Shown here one piece after another: positions 34,311-42,540 of a DNA stretch of 64,000 nucleotides. A model generated the notes under the pieces. It made no database searches. It worked only from the letters and a program-made list of their open reading frames with translations, and was not told the DNA's origin. Numbering within the stretch: the first letter of the stretch is position 1; every line of letters starts with the position of its first letter. The stretch covers positions 62,001 through 126,000 of the forward strand of contig DASXFC010000082.1 in assembly GCA_036489775.1 (NCBI GenBank), given 5' to 3'. The position numbers and the translations under genes were made by a program. This stretch comes from Bog-473 sp036489775. Its GTDB lineage: Bacteria > Actinomycetota > Acidimicrobiia > Acidimicrobiales > RAAP-2.

Positions 34311-34344
34311 AGAGGCTGGACTGCGTCGTTATCCAAGTTGCAGG

Positions 34345-34378
34345 CAGGGTGCCAAACGAGAAGGCTTGGTTTGCCCTG
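34345..34378. repeat. Inverted repeat in the promoter region of the wall protein
   Basis: CAGGG (34345-34349) and CAAAC (34353-34357) pair with GTTTG (34369-34373) and CCCTG (34374-34378), with a 3-base bulge and an 11-base loop. It overlaps the presumed -35 of the next gene, so it may be an operator, or a terminator-like hairpin for the DUF4012 transcript. Confidence 0.45.
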
Positions 34379-34395
34379 GGGTAGTGCACTAACCT
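34366..34395 (+). promoter_or_regulatory. Putative promoter of the LAXTG wall protein gene
   Basis: TTGGTT (34366-34371) and TAACCT (34390-34395) are 18 bases apart and resemble -35 and -10 elements. A leader of about 60 bases with a GAGG ribosome site follows before the GTG at 34466. Confidence 0.4.
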
Positions 34396-34465
34396 GCGGA
34401 CACTGTCCCGTGAGGACCCGGTGCGACGGACGCCGGCCCCACTCGAACGAGAAAATGAGGCTTCA

Positions 34466-35059
34466 GTGCGAAAGCAGATCGGGAGTGCCGTGGCGGTGCT
34501 CGTGCTTGGTGTCTCCGGGTTATTGATCGCTCTTCCGGGAACGGCGGGAGCGGCCAGTGGCTCGTCCTCGACGGGCACCTCGGGGACCCCGACCAGTTGC
34601 TCGGCCAGTGCCTCGGTCAACGTGACCTCGGCCAACACGACGTCGAACCCGGCCACAGGGTCGCTTGCGGCCACCTGCACCTTCGCAGACAACGCGGCGG
34701 TCACCATCACCAATGGCGGCGCCACCCAGCCCACCAGCGCTGACGGCGGCGGCGGCCTAACCATCACCTACGGGGCGACCGACCCGAGCATCTCCATCGA
34801 CGGCGGCGCCTTCGAGCCGGCCAGTTACGGCGTGAACACGATCACGGCGACCGGTGCCAACGCGAGCGGCAGCACCAACACCGCCACGTTCCTGATCGAC
34901 GTCGTCAACCCGAACGCCACCAGCTCGGCCGGTTCCGGTTCGGGCCTGGCCTTCACCGGTGCCGACCTGGCCGCCCTGCTGGCTGCAGCGCTGGCCCTGA
35001 TCCTGATGGGTAGTGGCGTTGTGCTCTACACCCGTCGTCGGGCTGCTGGGGTCAAGTAA
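34466..35059 (+). CDS. Secreted cell-wall protein with LAXTG sorting signal
   Basis: This 197-residue protein has a signal peptide (RKQ start, hydrophobic about 8-28, cleavage near TAGAASG) and a low-complexity Ser/Thr/Ala/Gly body with two cysteines. The C-terminal sorting signal is LAFTG at about 161-165, a hydrophobic helix and RRRAAGVK. LAXTG is the recognition motif of class E sortases in high-GC Actinobacteria, so covalent attachment to peptidoglycan is expected. The GTG start has GAGG 6 bases upstream. No sortase gene is in the window. No known catalytic domain is visible; it is probably structural or adhesive. Confidence 0.82.
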   Translation: MRKQIGSAVAVLVLGVSGLLIALPGTAGAASGSSSTGTSGTPTSCSASASVNVTSANTTSNPATGSLAATCTFADNAAVTITNGGATQPTSADGGGGLTITYGATDPSISIDGGAFEPASYGVNTITATGANASGSTNTATFLIDVVNPNATSSAGSGSGLAFTGADLAALLAAALALILMGSGVVLYTRRRAAGVK

Positions 35060-35083
35060 CCCACACCGACAAGCTTCGTCGTC

Positions 35084-35113
35084 AAAGGCCGCTGCCTCCG
35101 GGCAGCGGCCTTT
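35084..35113. terminator. Bidirectional Rho-independent-like terminator
   Basis: AAAGGCCGCTGCC (35084-35096) and GGCAGCGGCCTTT (35101-35113) form a perfect 13-bp stem with a TCCG loop. A at one end and T at the other give short U runs in both directions. It sits between the convergent wall-protein and phosphatase genes. Confidence 0.9.
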
Positions 35114-35120
35114 GCGCGTC

Positions 35121-35693
35121 TCAAGGCCCAGTGACCACCGGTGACCACATCAGGCTGACCAAGGCGTCGATCAGGGCCGAGACCTCGCTAAGCATGCCGC
35201 GGTAATCGTCGATCGCCCCTCCCATGGGATCGTCCACGTCGTCAGCGGCAGACTCCCCGATCAGATCCGTGGTGAGCCGGCCTGCGTGGACCGAGCTGAG
35301 CCACTGAGCCAGGGACTGGTCGGGCGGTCGGGGACCCACGCCGGCGGCCCGACGGACCAGCTCGCGCAAGGTGAAGGCCCTGGGGAAGGACGTGCGGTCG
35401 AGCAGTACCGATTCGCGCACGTGCTGACGAGTCATGCCGATGACCAGCTCGGCTTCCTCGACGTCGGAGTACTCCAGCTGGCGCGGCTGGTGGCTTCGTA
35501 GGAAGACGTCCATCCCGTAGGACTCGCCCGCGGCGATCAGTCCGGCCGGGGGCGGGCCCATGGTGCGCACGGTCCCCACCGAGTCAGCCCAGGCCCCGTC
35601 AGGACCCTGCTGGGCGAAGTGCTGATTGAGCAGCCACTCGGCTGAGGGTGACCGGCACAGGTTGCCGGTGCAGACGAAGAGGACGGTGGCCAT
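35121..35693 (-). CDS. Low-molecular-weight protein tyrosine phosphatase (Wzb-like)
   Basis: This 190-residue cytoplasmic phosphatase has the P-loop CTGNLCRSPSAEWLL at residues 8-22 (nucleophile Cys8, Arg14) right after the first strand. A later AELVIGMTRQHVRES follows the family, and the general-acid Asp lies in the DDVDDP segment at about 164. It is longer than the usual 150 residues because of a middle insertion. It probably dephosphorylates the BY-kinase tail or sugar enzymes. The ATG at 35693 is divergent from the ABC exporter at 35760. Confidence 0.88.
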   Translation of the reverse strand: MATVLFVCTGNLCRSPSAEWLLNQHFAQQGPDGAWADSVGTVRTMGPPPAGLIAAGESYGMDVFLRSHQPRQLEYSDVEEAELVIGMTRQHVRESVLLDRTSFPRAFTLRELVRRAAGVGPRPPDQSLAQWLSSVHAGRLTTDLIGESAADDVDDPMGGAIDDYRGMLSEVSALIDALVSLMWSPVVTGP

Positions 35694-35746
35694 GGCGCTT
35701 ACCTTCGCACAGCTCCACCGGGACCATGACAAGCCGTCGCTCCCAT

Positions 35747-35752
35747 TAGGTT
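35747..35752 (+). promoter_or_regulatory. Putative -10 hexamer of a leaderless promoter
   Basis: TAGGTT ends 7 bases before the ATG at 35760 with no ribosome-binding sequence between. Confidence 0.42.
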
Positions 35753-35759
35753 CCTCCAA

Positions 35760-37676
35760 ATGGCAATGCGAGGACACGGCGGCGGCGGTATGGGCCGAGG
35801 CGGAATGGGCGGGATGCGCTCGCTGCGTCAGGACCGCGCCGTGCTCAAGCACCGGGTGAAGAAGGGCACCACCCGGCGCATGCTGGGCTTCGCCGTCCCG
35901 TACCGCCTCGTACTCTCGGTCTTCCTGCCGGTGGTGATCCTCGACGCCGTGATCGGCGCGGTGAACCCGCTCTTCCTGCGGGGACTGATCGACGACGGGC
36001 TGCTCGGTCACGCCACGATCAGCCATCGTGAAGACATCATCATCACCCTGGCCGCCATCGTGGCCGTCCTGGCCATCTTCGACGCCGGCCTCGCCCTGGT
36101 CGAACGGCGCATCTCGGCCTACATCGGTGAAGGTCTGATCTTCGACATGCGGGCCAAGGTGTTCCGCCACATTCAGCGCATGCCGCTGGCTTTCTTCACC
36201 CGGACCCAGACCGGCGCTCTGGTCAGCCGGCTCAACAACGACGTCATCGGTGCCCAGCAAGCCTTTACCGACCTCTTGTCCAATGTCGTCGGCAACCTGG
36301 TCACCGTGATCATCGTGTTGGGCGTGATGTTCGTCCTCAGCTGGCAGATCACCCTGTGCGCGCTGATATTGCTGCCCATCTTCTTCATCCCGGCCCGCAT
36401 GGTGGGGCGGCGCGTCGGGGCGCTGACCATGGAGGGGTACAACCTCAATTCTGAGATGAACATGGTCATGCAGGAACGCTTCAACGTGGGCGGCGCCATG
36501 CTGGTCAAGCTGCTGGGTCAGCCCGAGGCCGAAGCCCACGAGTTCGAGCTCAAGGCCGGCCGGGTGCGCGACATCGGGATCGAGACTGCGCTCTACTCCC
36601 GTCTCTTCTTCGTGGCACTGACTCTGACCGCCTCGATCGCCACCGCTTTGGTCTACGGCATCGGCGGCGTGGCTGCCGTGCACGGTGCGCTGGCCATCGG
36701 GACCATCGTAGCGCTGAGTCAGTACCTGACTCGGCTCTATGGCCCCTTAACCCAGCTCTCGAACCTCAACCTCGACGTCATGACCTGCCTGGTCTCGTTC
36801 GAGCGGCTCTTCGAGGTGCTCGACATCGTGCCCATGATCGAGGAGGTCCCCGATGCGGTGGCGCTGCCTCGGGGTTCGACCTCGATCGAGTTCGATCACG
36901 TGGATTTTTCCTACCCGGCCGCCGAGGATGTCTCCTTGGCCTCGCTCGAATCGGTGGCCGTGCTCGAGAGCGGGCCGCGGGCTCAGGTTCTCCACGACGT
37001 GAGTTTCCGGATCGAGCCCGGTCAGATGGTGGCGTTGGTCGGTCCCTCGGGTGCGGGCAAGACGACCATCTCCTCGCTGGTGCCGCGCCTCTACGACGTC
37101 ACGGGCGGCACCGTACGCCTGAGCGGTATCGACGTGCGCCAGGCCACCATGGACTCGCTGCGCGACACCGTCGGCGTGGTGACCCAGGACCCCCATCTCT
37201 TCCATGACACCCTCCGGGCCAACCTGATGTACGCCAAACCCGAGGCCACCGAGGACGAGGTCCTGGCCGCCCTGGCGCAGGCCCAGATCGTTCACCTGGT
37301 CGCCGAGTTGCCCGACGGCCTTGACACCGTGGTGGGCGAGAGGGGCTACCGCCTCTCGGGCGGCGAGAAGCAACGGGTGGCCCTGGCCCGCCTCATGCTG
37401 AAGGCCCCCGACGTCGTGGTGCTCGACGAAGCAACGGCCCACCTGGACTCCGAGTCAGAGGCCGCTGTCCAACGCGCGCTGCAGGAGACGCTGAGCGGAC
37501 GGACCTCGCTGGTCATCGCCCACCGCCTCTCCACCGTGCGCGAAGCCGACCAGTTATTGGTGATCGACGACGGTCGGATCGTCGAGCGCGGCACTCACGG
37601 CGAGCTGCTGGCCCGTGATGGCCTCTACGCCGAGCTCTACCGGACGCAGTTCGCCGATCAGGAGGACCCCGTCTGA
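35760..37676 (+). CDS. ABC exporter, fused permease and ATPase (MsbA/MDR-like)
   Basis: This 638-residue half-transporter has a Gly/Met/Arg-rich N-terminus, six membrane helices over about 45-340 and an ATPase domain from about 375. Walker A is GPSGAGKTTI, the signature LSGGEKQRV, Walker B VVVLDEATAHLD and the switch His lies in IAHRLST. An insertion of about 20 residues sits between the first ATPase strand (VDFSYP) and VLHDVSF. It forms a homodimer and could flip a lipid or lipid-linked oligosaccharide or export a drug. No Wzx flippase is seen in the window, which makes the flippase option worth testing. Confidence 0.9.
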   Translation: MAMRGHGGGGMGRGGMGGMRSLRQDRAVLKHRVKKGTTRRMLGFAVPYRLVLSVFLPVVILDAVIGAVNPLFLRGLIDDGLLGHATISHREDIIITLAAIVAVLAIFDAGLALVERRISAYIGEGLIFDMRAKVFRHIQRMPLAFFTRTQTGALVSRLNNDVIGAQQAFTDLLSNVVGNLVTVIIVLGVMFVLSWQITLCALILLPIFFIPARMVGRRVGALTMEGYNLNSEMNMVMQERFNVGGAMLVKLLGQPEAEAHEFELKAGRVRDIGIETALYSRLFFVALTLTASIATALVYGIGGVAAVHGALAIGTIVALSQYLTRLYGPLTQLSNLNLDVMTCLVSFERLFEVLDIVPMIEEVPDAVALPRGSTSIEFDHVDFSYPAAEDVSLASLESVAVLESGPRAQVLHDVSFRIEPGQMVALVGPSGAGKTTISSLVPRLYDVTGGTVRLSGIDVRQATMDSLRDTVGVVTQDPHLFHDTLRANLMYAKPEATEDEVLAALAQAQIVHLVAELPDGLDTVVGERGYRLSGGEKQRVALARLMLKAPDVVVLDEATAHLDSESEAAVQRALQETLSGRTSLVIAHRLSTVREADQLLVIDDGRIVERGTHGELLARDGLYAELYRTQFADQEDPV

Positions 37677-37700
37677 GCGATCGTCACCCTTCGCCCTCGC

Positions 37701-38828
37701 TCAAGGTGTGCCGGCGGGAATCCGGGCCAGACGCTCCTTGCGAACCAGGAACGGTTGCTCGATGAAGCGGTATGACAGCGCGGCCACCACGAAGGTGATG
37801 GCAAACTCGACCACGAAGCGCACGAAGTGCACGTGGTGGTTTGGCAGGTGAATGGTCAACACGGCCAAGATGATGCCGAAGTGGTACAGGTACATCCCGT
37901 ACGAGCGCTTCCCGATCCATTGCAGCGGTCGCCAGGCCAGCACGCGGCTGACCGGACCGGCTGGCCCGGTAACCAAACCGGCCAGTAGCAGCAGCGTGCC
38001 GTAGACGGCGACGGTGACCCACAGATCAGTGGTGTGCAATTTCGACACGCCGGCCAACTCGACCAGGGCCAGGACAGCCAGCCCCCCCAGCGAGACCAGC
38101 GTCGCGTTCTGCTCGATCCAGTGCCAGATGCGGCTGCCCAGACGTTCAGACCACCACAGGGCCAGGGCACTACCCAGCAGAAGCCCGTCAGTATGGGTCA
38201 GGGTGGACTTGTCGATCCATCCATTGAGATAGACGCTGTTGGAGAACCCGAGGATGGCCCGCACCAATTGCTCGGCGATGGCCGCCGCGGCCAACAGCAG
38301 GGCGATGCGTTGGCGGGACATCCGACGCAGCAATGCAGTAAGGCCGAGTGGCCACAGGATGTAGTACTGCTCCTCGATGGCCAGCGACCAGGTGATGCTC
38401 AAGAGGCCGAGGGTGACCACCGAGCCGAAGGCCACTTTCCAGTTGCCGATGTAGAGGATCACGAAGGGAAGACCGACCAGCGTCAAGTGCCGCTCATTTG
38501 CCAGACCACCATCGGCCAGGACCAGAACCACGGCACCGATAATGAGGGCGACCAGGGCGGGGAACAGCCGGAAGGCCCGGCGTGAATAGAACTTTCGGTA
38601 ACTGATCCCATCGAACTTGTCGTGCTCGGCCGTGAGCAACCAGGTGATGAGGAAGCCCGACAGCACGAAGAAAACGTCGACCCCGACGTAGCCCCCTTTC
38701 AGAAATGTGGGGTAGTCAGCATGAAACGTCATCACCGCCAGCACAGCCAGTGCCCGCACGCCGTCGAACGCGGGCCAGCGATGACCCCTCGCCGAACGCA
38801 CCGTCGGCACCGCGGTGGTGTCGCTCAT
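37701..38828 (-). CDS. Acyltransferase family 3 membrane O-acyltransferase
   Basis: This 375-residue integral-membrane protein of the OafA/NodX family has FDGVRALAVLAVMTFHADYP at about 18-37, GVDVFFVLSGFLITWLL, FYSRRAFRLFPAL, TWSLAIEEQYYILWP and IGKRSYGMYLYHF, with about ten helices. The ATG at 38828 is preceded by GAGGGG. The stop of the upstream SGNH gene is 13 bases away on the same strand. The two probably form an O-acylation pair, with the SGNH domain supplied as a separate protein. Confidence 0.9.
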   Translation of the reverse strand: MSDTTAVPTVRSARGHRWPAFDGVRALAVLAVMTFHADYPTFLKGGYVGVDVFFVLSGFLITWLLTAEHDKFDGISYRKFYSRRAFRLFPALVALIIGAVVLVLADGGLANERHLTLVGLPFVILYIGNWKVAFGSVVTLGLLSITWSLAIEEQYYILWPLGLTALLRRMSRQRIALLLAAAAIAEQLVRAILGFSNSVYLNGWIDKSTLTHTDGLLLGSALALWWSERLGSRIWHWIEQNATLVSLGGLAVLALVELAGVSKLHTTDLWVTVAVYGTLLLLAGLVTGPAGPVSRVLAWRPLQWIGKRSYGMYLYHFGIILAVLTIHLPNHHVHFVRFVVEFAITFVVAALSYRFIEQPFLVRKERLARIPAGTP

Positions 38829-38841
38829 CTGCAGTCCCCTC

Positions 38842-39879
38842 TTAGTGGACGATCCGGGCCAGTGCCGCGCCCAAGCGCGCCGAGAACAGCTCGGCTCCGG
38901 TGTGGTTGAGATGGATGTTGTTGAAGAACAACGAATCGCTGGAGACGCGTTGGTAAAAGAGGACGGTCGAAGACGTCTGGCGGCCGATAGAGGCCAGCTC
39001 GCTGTCGAAGATCTCGTAGCTGGCGGCGCCATGCGGCATGGCGGTCACGAACTGGGGGGCCACCGGCATGTCCACCAGGACGACCTTGATGCCCCGGTGG
39101 TGGGCGAAGCTGATGAGCCCGCGCAAGGCCGCAGTGTCCTTATTCCCCAGGCGCCAGCCCTTGAGGTCGACCGTCGTCAGATCTTGGTAGGGCAGATACT
39201 GATCGGCCGTCTGACGGCCCTGGGCCGTCAGGGCGGCAGCCGAGGGGTCGACCGCGGGCGCCTTGCCCTCGATGGCATGCCACACCGTTTCGGGATCGCG
39301 CAGCTGGTACTTGTGGAACCACAGCGACGAGTGCTGACCGAGCCAGTAGTCGACCTCCTGGATCGGATCGGCGGTGCCCATCAACTGCTGGGCCCCCGGC
39401 GATCCCAAGTAGGCGTCGTAGAACCCGGTGCGGCCCGGGTCCTCCGCCCCGAGGTCGTAGCTGCTGAGGCCGATCACGATGACCTTGGGGTGGAGCTTGG
39501 GGATGACCTCATACTCGGCCCACTTGGCGGTCAAGCGGGGGATGGCCGACTCGAGTCCGGCGTTGTAACCGCGCACGTGGCCACCCAGCTGCGCGTCCAC
39601 CGTCGTGGGGTCCGCTCCGACATCGATGGTGGACGAACCGAGGAAGACGATCTGGGCGCCGCCCTGCTTGGCCAGCGCATCGATCTGGGCCACCTTGGCC
39701 TGAGTCTCGTAGGTGTCCCACTGCAGGGGTGGCGGCAGATGCGAGGCGATGAGCCGAGTGCCAAGTTCGGCCAACACCAGGAGGAGCACTACGAGGACCA
39801 GCAATTTCAGCCACCGGTGGCCGGTTTCGGGTTCAGTGACGGGGGCACTGGGGCCGGCCGATGTCCCAGTCGATGTCAC
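38842..39879 (-). CDS. Membrane-anchored SGNH/DltD-like acylation protein
   Basis: This 345-residue protein has one N-terminal membrane helix (about 22-45) and an extracytoplasmic SGNH-like fold. Block I is IVFLGSSTIDVGADPTTV at about 76-93 (Ser nucleophile in GSS), with VIVIGLSSYDLG later and block V FFNNIHLNHTGAELF. In block V the usual Asp three residues before the catalytic His is Asn, which is unusual. The fold resembles DltD/AlgJ-type proteins that act with MBOAT enzymes. GGAGGAG lies before the GTG start. It is divergent from the acyl carrier protein gene, with 35 bases between. Confidence 0.78.
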   Translation of the reverse strand: MTSTGTSAGPSAPVTEPETGHRWLKLLVLVVLLLVLAELGTRLIASHLPPPLQWDTYETQAKVAQIDALAKQGGAQIVFLGSSTIDVGADPTTVDAQLGGHVRGYNAGLESAIPRLTAKWAEYEVIPKLHPKVIVIGLSSYDLGAEDPGRTGFYDAYLGSPGAQQLMGTADPIQEVDYWLGQHSSLWFHKYQLRDPETVWHAIEGKAPAVDPSAAALTAQGRQTADQYLPYQDLTTVDLKGWRLGNKDTAALRGLISFAHHRGIKVVLVDMPVAPQFVTAMPHGAASYEIFDSELASIGRQTSSTVLFYQRVSSDSLFFNNIHLNHTGAELFSARLGAALARIVH

Positions 39880-39901
39880 AAGCTCCTCCGGGGTCCAAAG
39901 C

Positions 39902-39907
39902 TAGTGT
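39902..39907 (+). promoter_or_regulatory. Putative -10 hexamer of a near-leaderless promoter for the ACP gene
   Basis: TAGTGT ends 7 bases before the ATG at 39915. The same hexamer and spacing occur before the nitroreductase at 60646. Confidence 0.42.
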
Positions 39908-39914
39908 CTGGCGG

Positions 39915-40148
39915 ATGCCAAACGCCGAGAATGTCGTGGTCGGCACCCTGCGCTCCATGTTGAAGCGCCGCAAGCACAGCGGTCCGGCCGTGACGGTCGA
40001 TGCCGAGCTCTATGGGGACCTGGGCCTGGATTCACTCGAGGTGGCCGAACTGTCCGCCGTGCTCGAGGACGAGATGGGCAGCGACCCCTATACCGAAGGT
40101 CAGTCCCCACGCACGGTGGGTGAGGTGATCGCCTTCTACGAGGAATAG
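39915..40148 (+). CDS. Stand-alone acyl carrier protein
   Basis: This 77-residue acidic helical protein has the phosphopantetheine site DLGLDSLEVAELSAVLED at about 36-53, with Ser41 as the attachment residue. The C-terminal helix matches the carrier fold (RTVGEVIAFYE). It is not next to fatty-acid synthase genes. It lies between an SGNH protein and an MBOAT acyltransferase, the position that DltC has in D-alanylation loci, so it may carry the acyl group for polysaccharide decoration. It overlaps the convergent methyltransferase gene by 13 bases. Confidence 0.85.
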   Translation: MPNAENVVVGTLRSMLKRRKHSGPAVTVDAELYGDLGLDSLEVAELSAVLEDEMGSDPYTEGQSPRTVGEVIAFYEE

Positions 40149-40975
40149 GTGCCGGCCAGTAGGCCGTAGCCCAACGTCCCGTCGTCCCAGAATCCGGCCA
40201 GCAGTCCGCAGGCCTCGATGAATTGTGCCAACCCTTGGTCGCCCAGCACGGGCAGGACGCGGTCGCGGTGGCGCTGAGCGTTGTCCACCCAGTGGTCCAA
40301 GGTGGGACGAGTCTCGGTGGTGAGATCGATCACCTGATCGACCTCGATACCAGCATCCTGGGCCAATTCCACATAAGTGGCCAGTGCTTCCATCCGGGCA
40401 TCGCCGAAGGCCCAGCGCAGCACCTCGAGCGGTTGACGCAGGCGCCGTACCTCGTCGAGCACCATGGCCCGGCACAAGATGATGTCGCACAGGACGAACC
40501 GCCCGCCGGGACGCAGGACGCGTGCGCACTCGCTGATCAGGCCAGGCCGATCGCGTATGAGGTGCGATGACTCGAGCACCCAGACCAGGTCGAAGCGGCT
40601 GTCGTCGAAACCGGTGTCCAGGGCGTCGGCCACCACGAAAGTGCAGGCTCCGGGCTGCGTGGCGCCCGGCACCTCGGCGCGAGCTGTCGCCTGGGCGATC
40701 CCCTGCTCGCTGGTGCTGATGCCGGTCACCCTGGCCCCCAGTCGGGCCAGATGGCAGGCCGGCCCGCCGGTGCCGCAACCAACGTCGAGCACCTCGAGCC
40801 CCGGGGCAAGCCGCGCCCCCTCCATCATGAGATCGGTGAGCCGGGCGGTGGCGCCGGCCAACGGCTGGTCGGGCCGCTCGAACACCCCGTAATGGAGGTC
40901 GTCACCCATGATCCATTGCCAGGCCGCGGTGACGCGGTCGTAATGACTGGCGGGGTCGTAGGTCAGATCGGGCAC
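40136..40975 (-). CDS. UbiE/tocopherol-type SAM methyltransferase
   Basis: This 279-residue protein shows the N-terminal ASHYDRVTAAWQWIMGDDLH and YGVFERPDQPL of the small-molecule (sterol, tocopherol, glycine) methyltransferase group. The SAM loop is LEVLDVGCGTGGPACHLARL at about 57-76, with DLVWVLESSHLIRDRP later. The C-terminal helical region may bind a hydrophobic substrate. The GTG start at 40975 has no clear ribosome site. It lies inside the ACP-MBOAT cassette; it could methylate the acyl group or the carrier-bound substrate, but this is inference. Confidence 0.82.
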   Translation of the reverse strand: MPDLTYDPASHYDRVTAAWQWIMGDDLHYGVFERPDQPLAGATARLTDLMMEGARLAPGLEVLDVGCGTGGPACHLARLGARVTGISTSEQGIAQATARAEVPGATQPGACTFVVADALDTGFDDSRFDLVWVLESSHLIRDRPGLISECARVLRPGGRFVLCDIILCRAMVLDEVRRLRQPLEVLRWAFGDARMEALATYVELAQDAGIEVDQVIDLTTETRPTLDHWVDNAQRHRDRVLPVLGDQGLAQFIEACGLLAGFWDDGTLGYGLLAGTYSS

Positions 40976-41004
40976 GGCGAAGGCGTTCCAGGGTCGACGA
41001 AGTT

Positions 41005-41018
41005 CAGGATGTTACAGT
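41005..41018. promoter_or_regulatory. Divergent promoter elements between methyltransferase and MBOAT genes
   Basis: On the plus strand TGTTACAGT carries TACAGT (41013-41018), which is a TG-extended -10 type and lies 12 bases before the MBOAT ATG. On the minus strand the same bases read ACTGTAACAT, giving TAACAT as a -10-like element for the methyltransferase. One short near-palindrome may thus serve both genes. Confidence 0.35.
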
Positions 41019-41030
41019 CACCCCGCAGCG

Positions 41031-42524
41031 ATGACGTTCAACTCGTTGCAGTTCGCGGGCTTTTTCGCGGTCGTTGTCCTCATCTACTATCTGCTGCGCC
41101 TGCGCGGTCAGAACGGCTTGATGGTGGCGGCCGGCCTGCTCTTCTATGGCGCCTTCGATTGGCGCTTCCCGCTGATTCTGGCCGCGTCCACCTTGGTCGA
41201 CTACGTAGTGGCCCGGGGCATCGAACGCACCGATCGGTCCCGCATGGGTCGCCGCAAGGCACTGCTGGGCGTGAGCCTGCTGGTCCAGCTGGGTCTCCTG
41301 GCCACCTTCAAGTACCTCAACTTCTTCGCCTCGAACGCGACGCGCCTGCTCAACCACCTGGGCCTGCACGCCGACTACGCCACCATCCATCTCATCCTGC
41401 CGATCGGCATCAGCTTCTACACGTTCCAGACGCTGGGCTACGTGATCACGGTGTACCGCGGCGAGATGAAGGCGGAACGCAACCTCTTGACCTTCGCCAC
41501 GTTCGTGTCATGGTTCCCGGTCCTGCTGGCCGGACCGATCGGGCGCGCCCCGGTCATCCTGCCCCAGCTGCGCAAGCGCCGCGAGGTGCCGTCACGCCCG
41601 GTGGTCGAGTCCGCCGTGATGTTGATCTTCACGGGTTTGGTGAAGAAGGTGGTAGTGGCCGACGCCCTGGCCACGTACATCAACACGGTCTACGCCTCGC
41701 CCCAGACCTACGGCTGGACCTCTCTGGTCATCGCCTCCATCGCCTTCTCGTTGCAGATCTACTGCGACTTCTCCGGGTACAGCGACATGGCCCGCGGCCT
41801 GTCGCGCCTGCTCGGTGTCGAGGTGGCCCGCAACTTCGAACAGCCGTTCTTGAGCCGCGACATCCGCGAGTTCTGGACTCGCTGGCACACCTCCATGGCC
41901 TCGTGGTTCGTCGACTTCGTCGGGGGGCCGCTGGGCGGAGCGCGCCAGGGCAAAGTCCGCACCATGGTCAATGTGCTGATCATCTTCGCCCTGATCGGCC
42001 TGTGGCACGGCCCGGGTTGGACCTACGTGTTGTGGGGTGTCTTCAACGGCGTGCTCATCGTGCTCTGGCGCATCTTCGGACGCCCTGCTTCCGAGCGGCG
42101 CTATCACCCCATGATCGTGCGCTGGCGCGACCTCCCGGGCATCGTCCTCACCTTCGTGCTGTTCACCATCGGTGCCGTGCTCTTCCGGGCGACCTCCATC
42201 CACGATGCCGGCGTCGTGTTCAAGCACGTCCTCAAGTTCCAGGGTGGGGCGTGGGCCGGCTCCACGGCCGCCCTGCTCCCCTTTCTGCTGGTGCTGGTGG
42301 TCCTCCTCGACCTGCTCGACCGACGCGCTCGCATCCGCACCATCGAGGCACTGCGCGTCCGGGCCCGGTTAGGGGCGGAAGCCAGCCCGGCCGAGGCGGC
42401 CTACGAGTCCGTGCTCGGCGGGATCCCCCTGCTGCCGGCGGGCGTGGTGGTCGGTCTGCTCACGGTGGGTCTGGTGGTCTTTGCTGGTGGAGCCCCGATC
42501 CCGTTCATCTACTTCCACTTCTAG
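41031..42524 (+). CDS. MBOAT family O-acyltransferase (AlgI/DltB-like)
   Basis: This 497-residue integral-membrane enzyme moves an acyl group across the membrane to a glycan. It shows FNSLQFAGFFAVVVLIYYLL, the AlgI-type LPIGISFYTFQTLGYVITVY at about 122-141, the RDIREFWTRWHTSMASWF motif, and the catalytic His in IGLWHGPGWTYVLWG at about 322-336. About ten membrane helices are visible. With the ACP and SGNH genes it forms a putative ACP-dependent acylation machine. Its 3' end is 16 bases from the convergent SipW-type operon. Confidence 0.93.
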   Translation: MTFNSLQFAGFFAVVVLIYYLLRLRGQNGLMVAAGLLFYGAFDWRFPLILAASTLVDYVVARGIERTDRSRMGRRKALLGVSLLVQLGLLATFKYLNFFASNATRLLNHLGLHADYATIHLILPIGISFYTFQTLGYVITVYRGEMKAERNLLTFATFVSWFPVLLAGPIGRAPVILPQLRKRREVPSRPVVESAVMLIFTGLVKKVVVADALATYINTVYASPQTYGWTSLVIASIAFSLQIYCDFSGYSDMARGLSRLLGVEVARNFEQPFLSRDIREFWTRWHTSMASWFVDFVGGPLGGARQGKVRTMVNVLIIFALIGLWHGPGWTYVLWGVFNGVLIVLWRIFGRPASERRYHPMIVRWRDLPGIVLTFVLFTIGAVLFRATSIHDAGVVFKHVLKFQGGAWAGSTAALLPFLLVLVVLLDLLDRRARIRTIEALRVRARLGAEASPAEAAYESVLGGIPLLPAGVVVGLLTVGLVVFAGGAPIPFIYFHF

Positions 42525-42540
42525 TCGGCCTGCCGCCGAA

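Noticed and set aside
35694..36683. N-terminal extension of the tyrosine phosphatase through the ABC exporter region
   Set aside because: The phosphatase P-loop sits 8 residues after the ATG at 35693, as in the family. The extension is antisense to the exporter.
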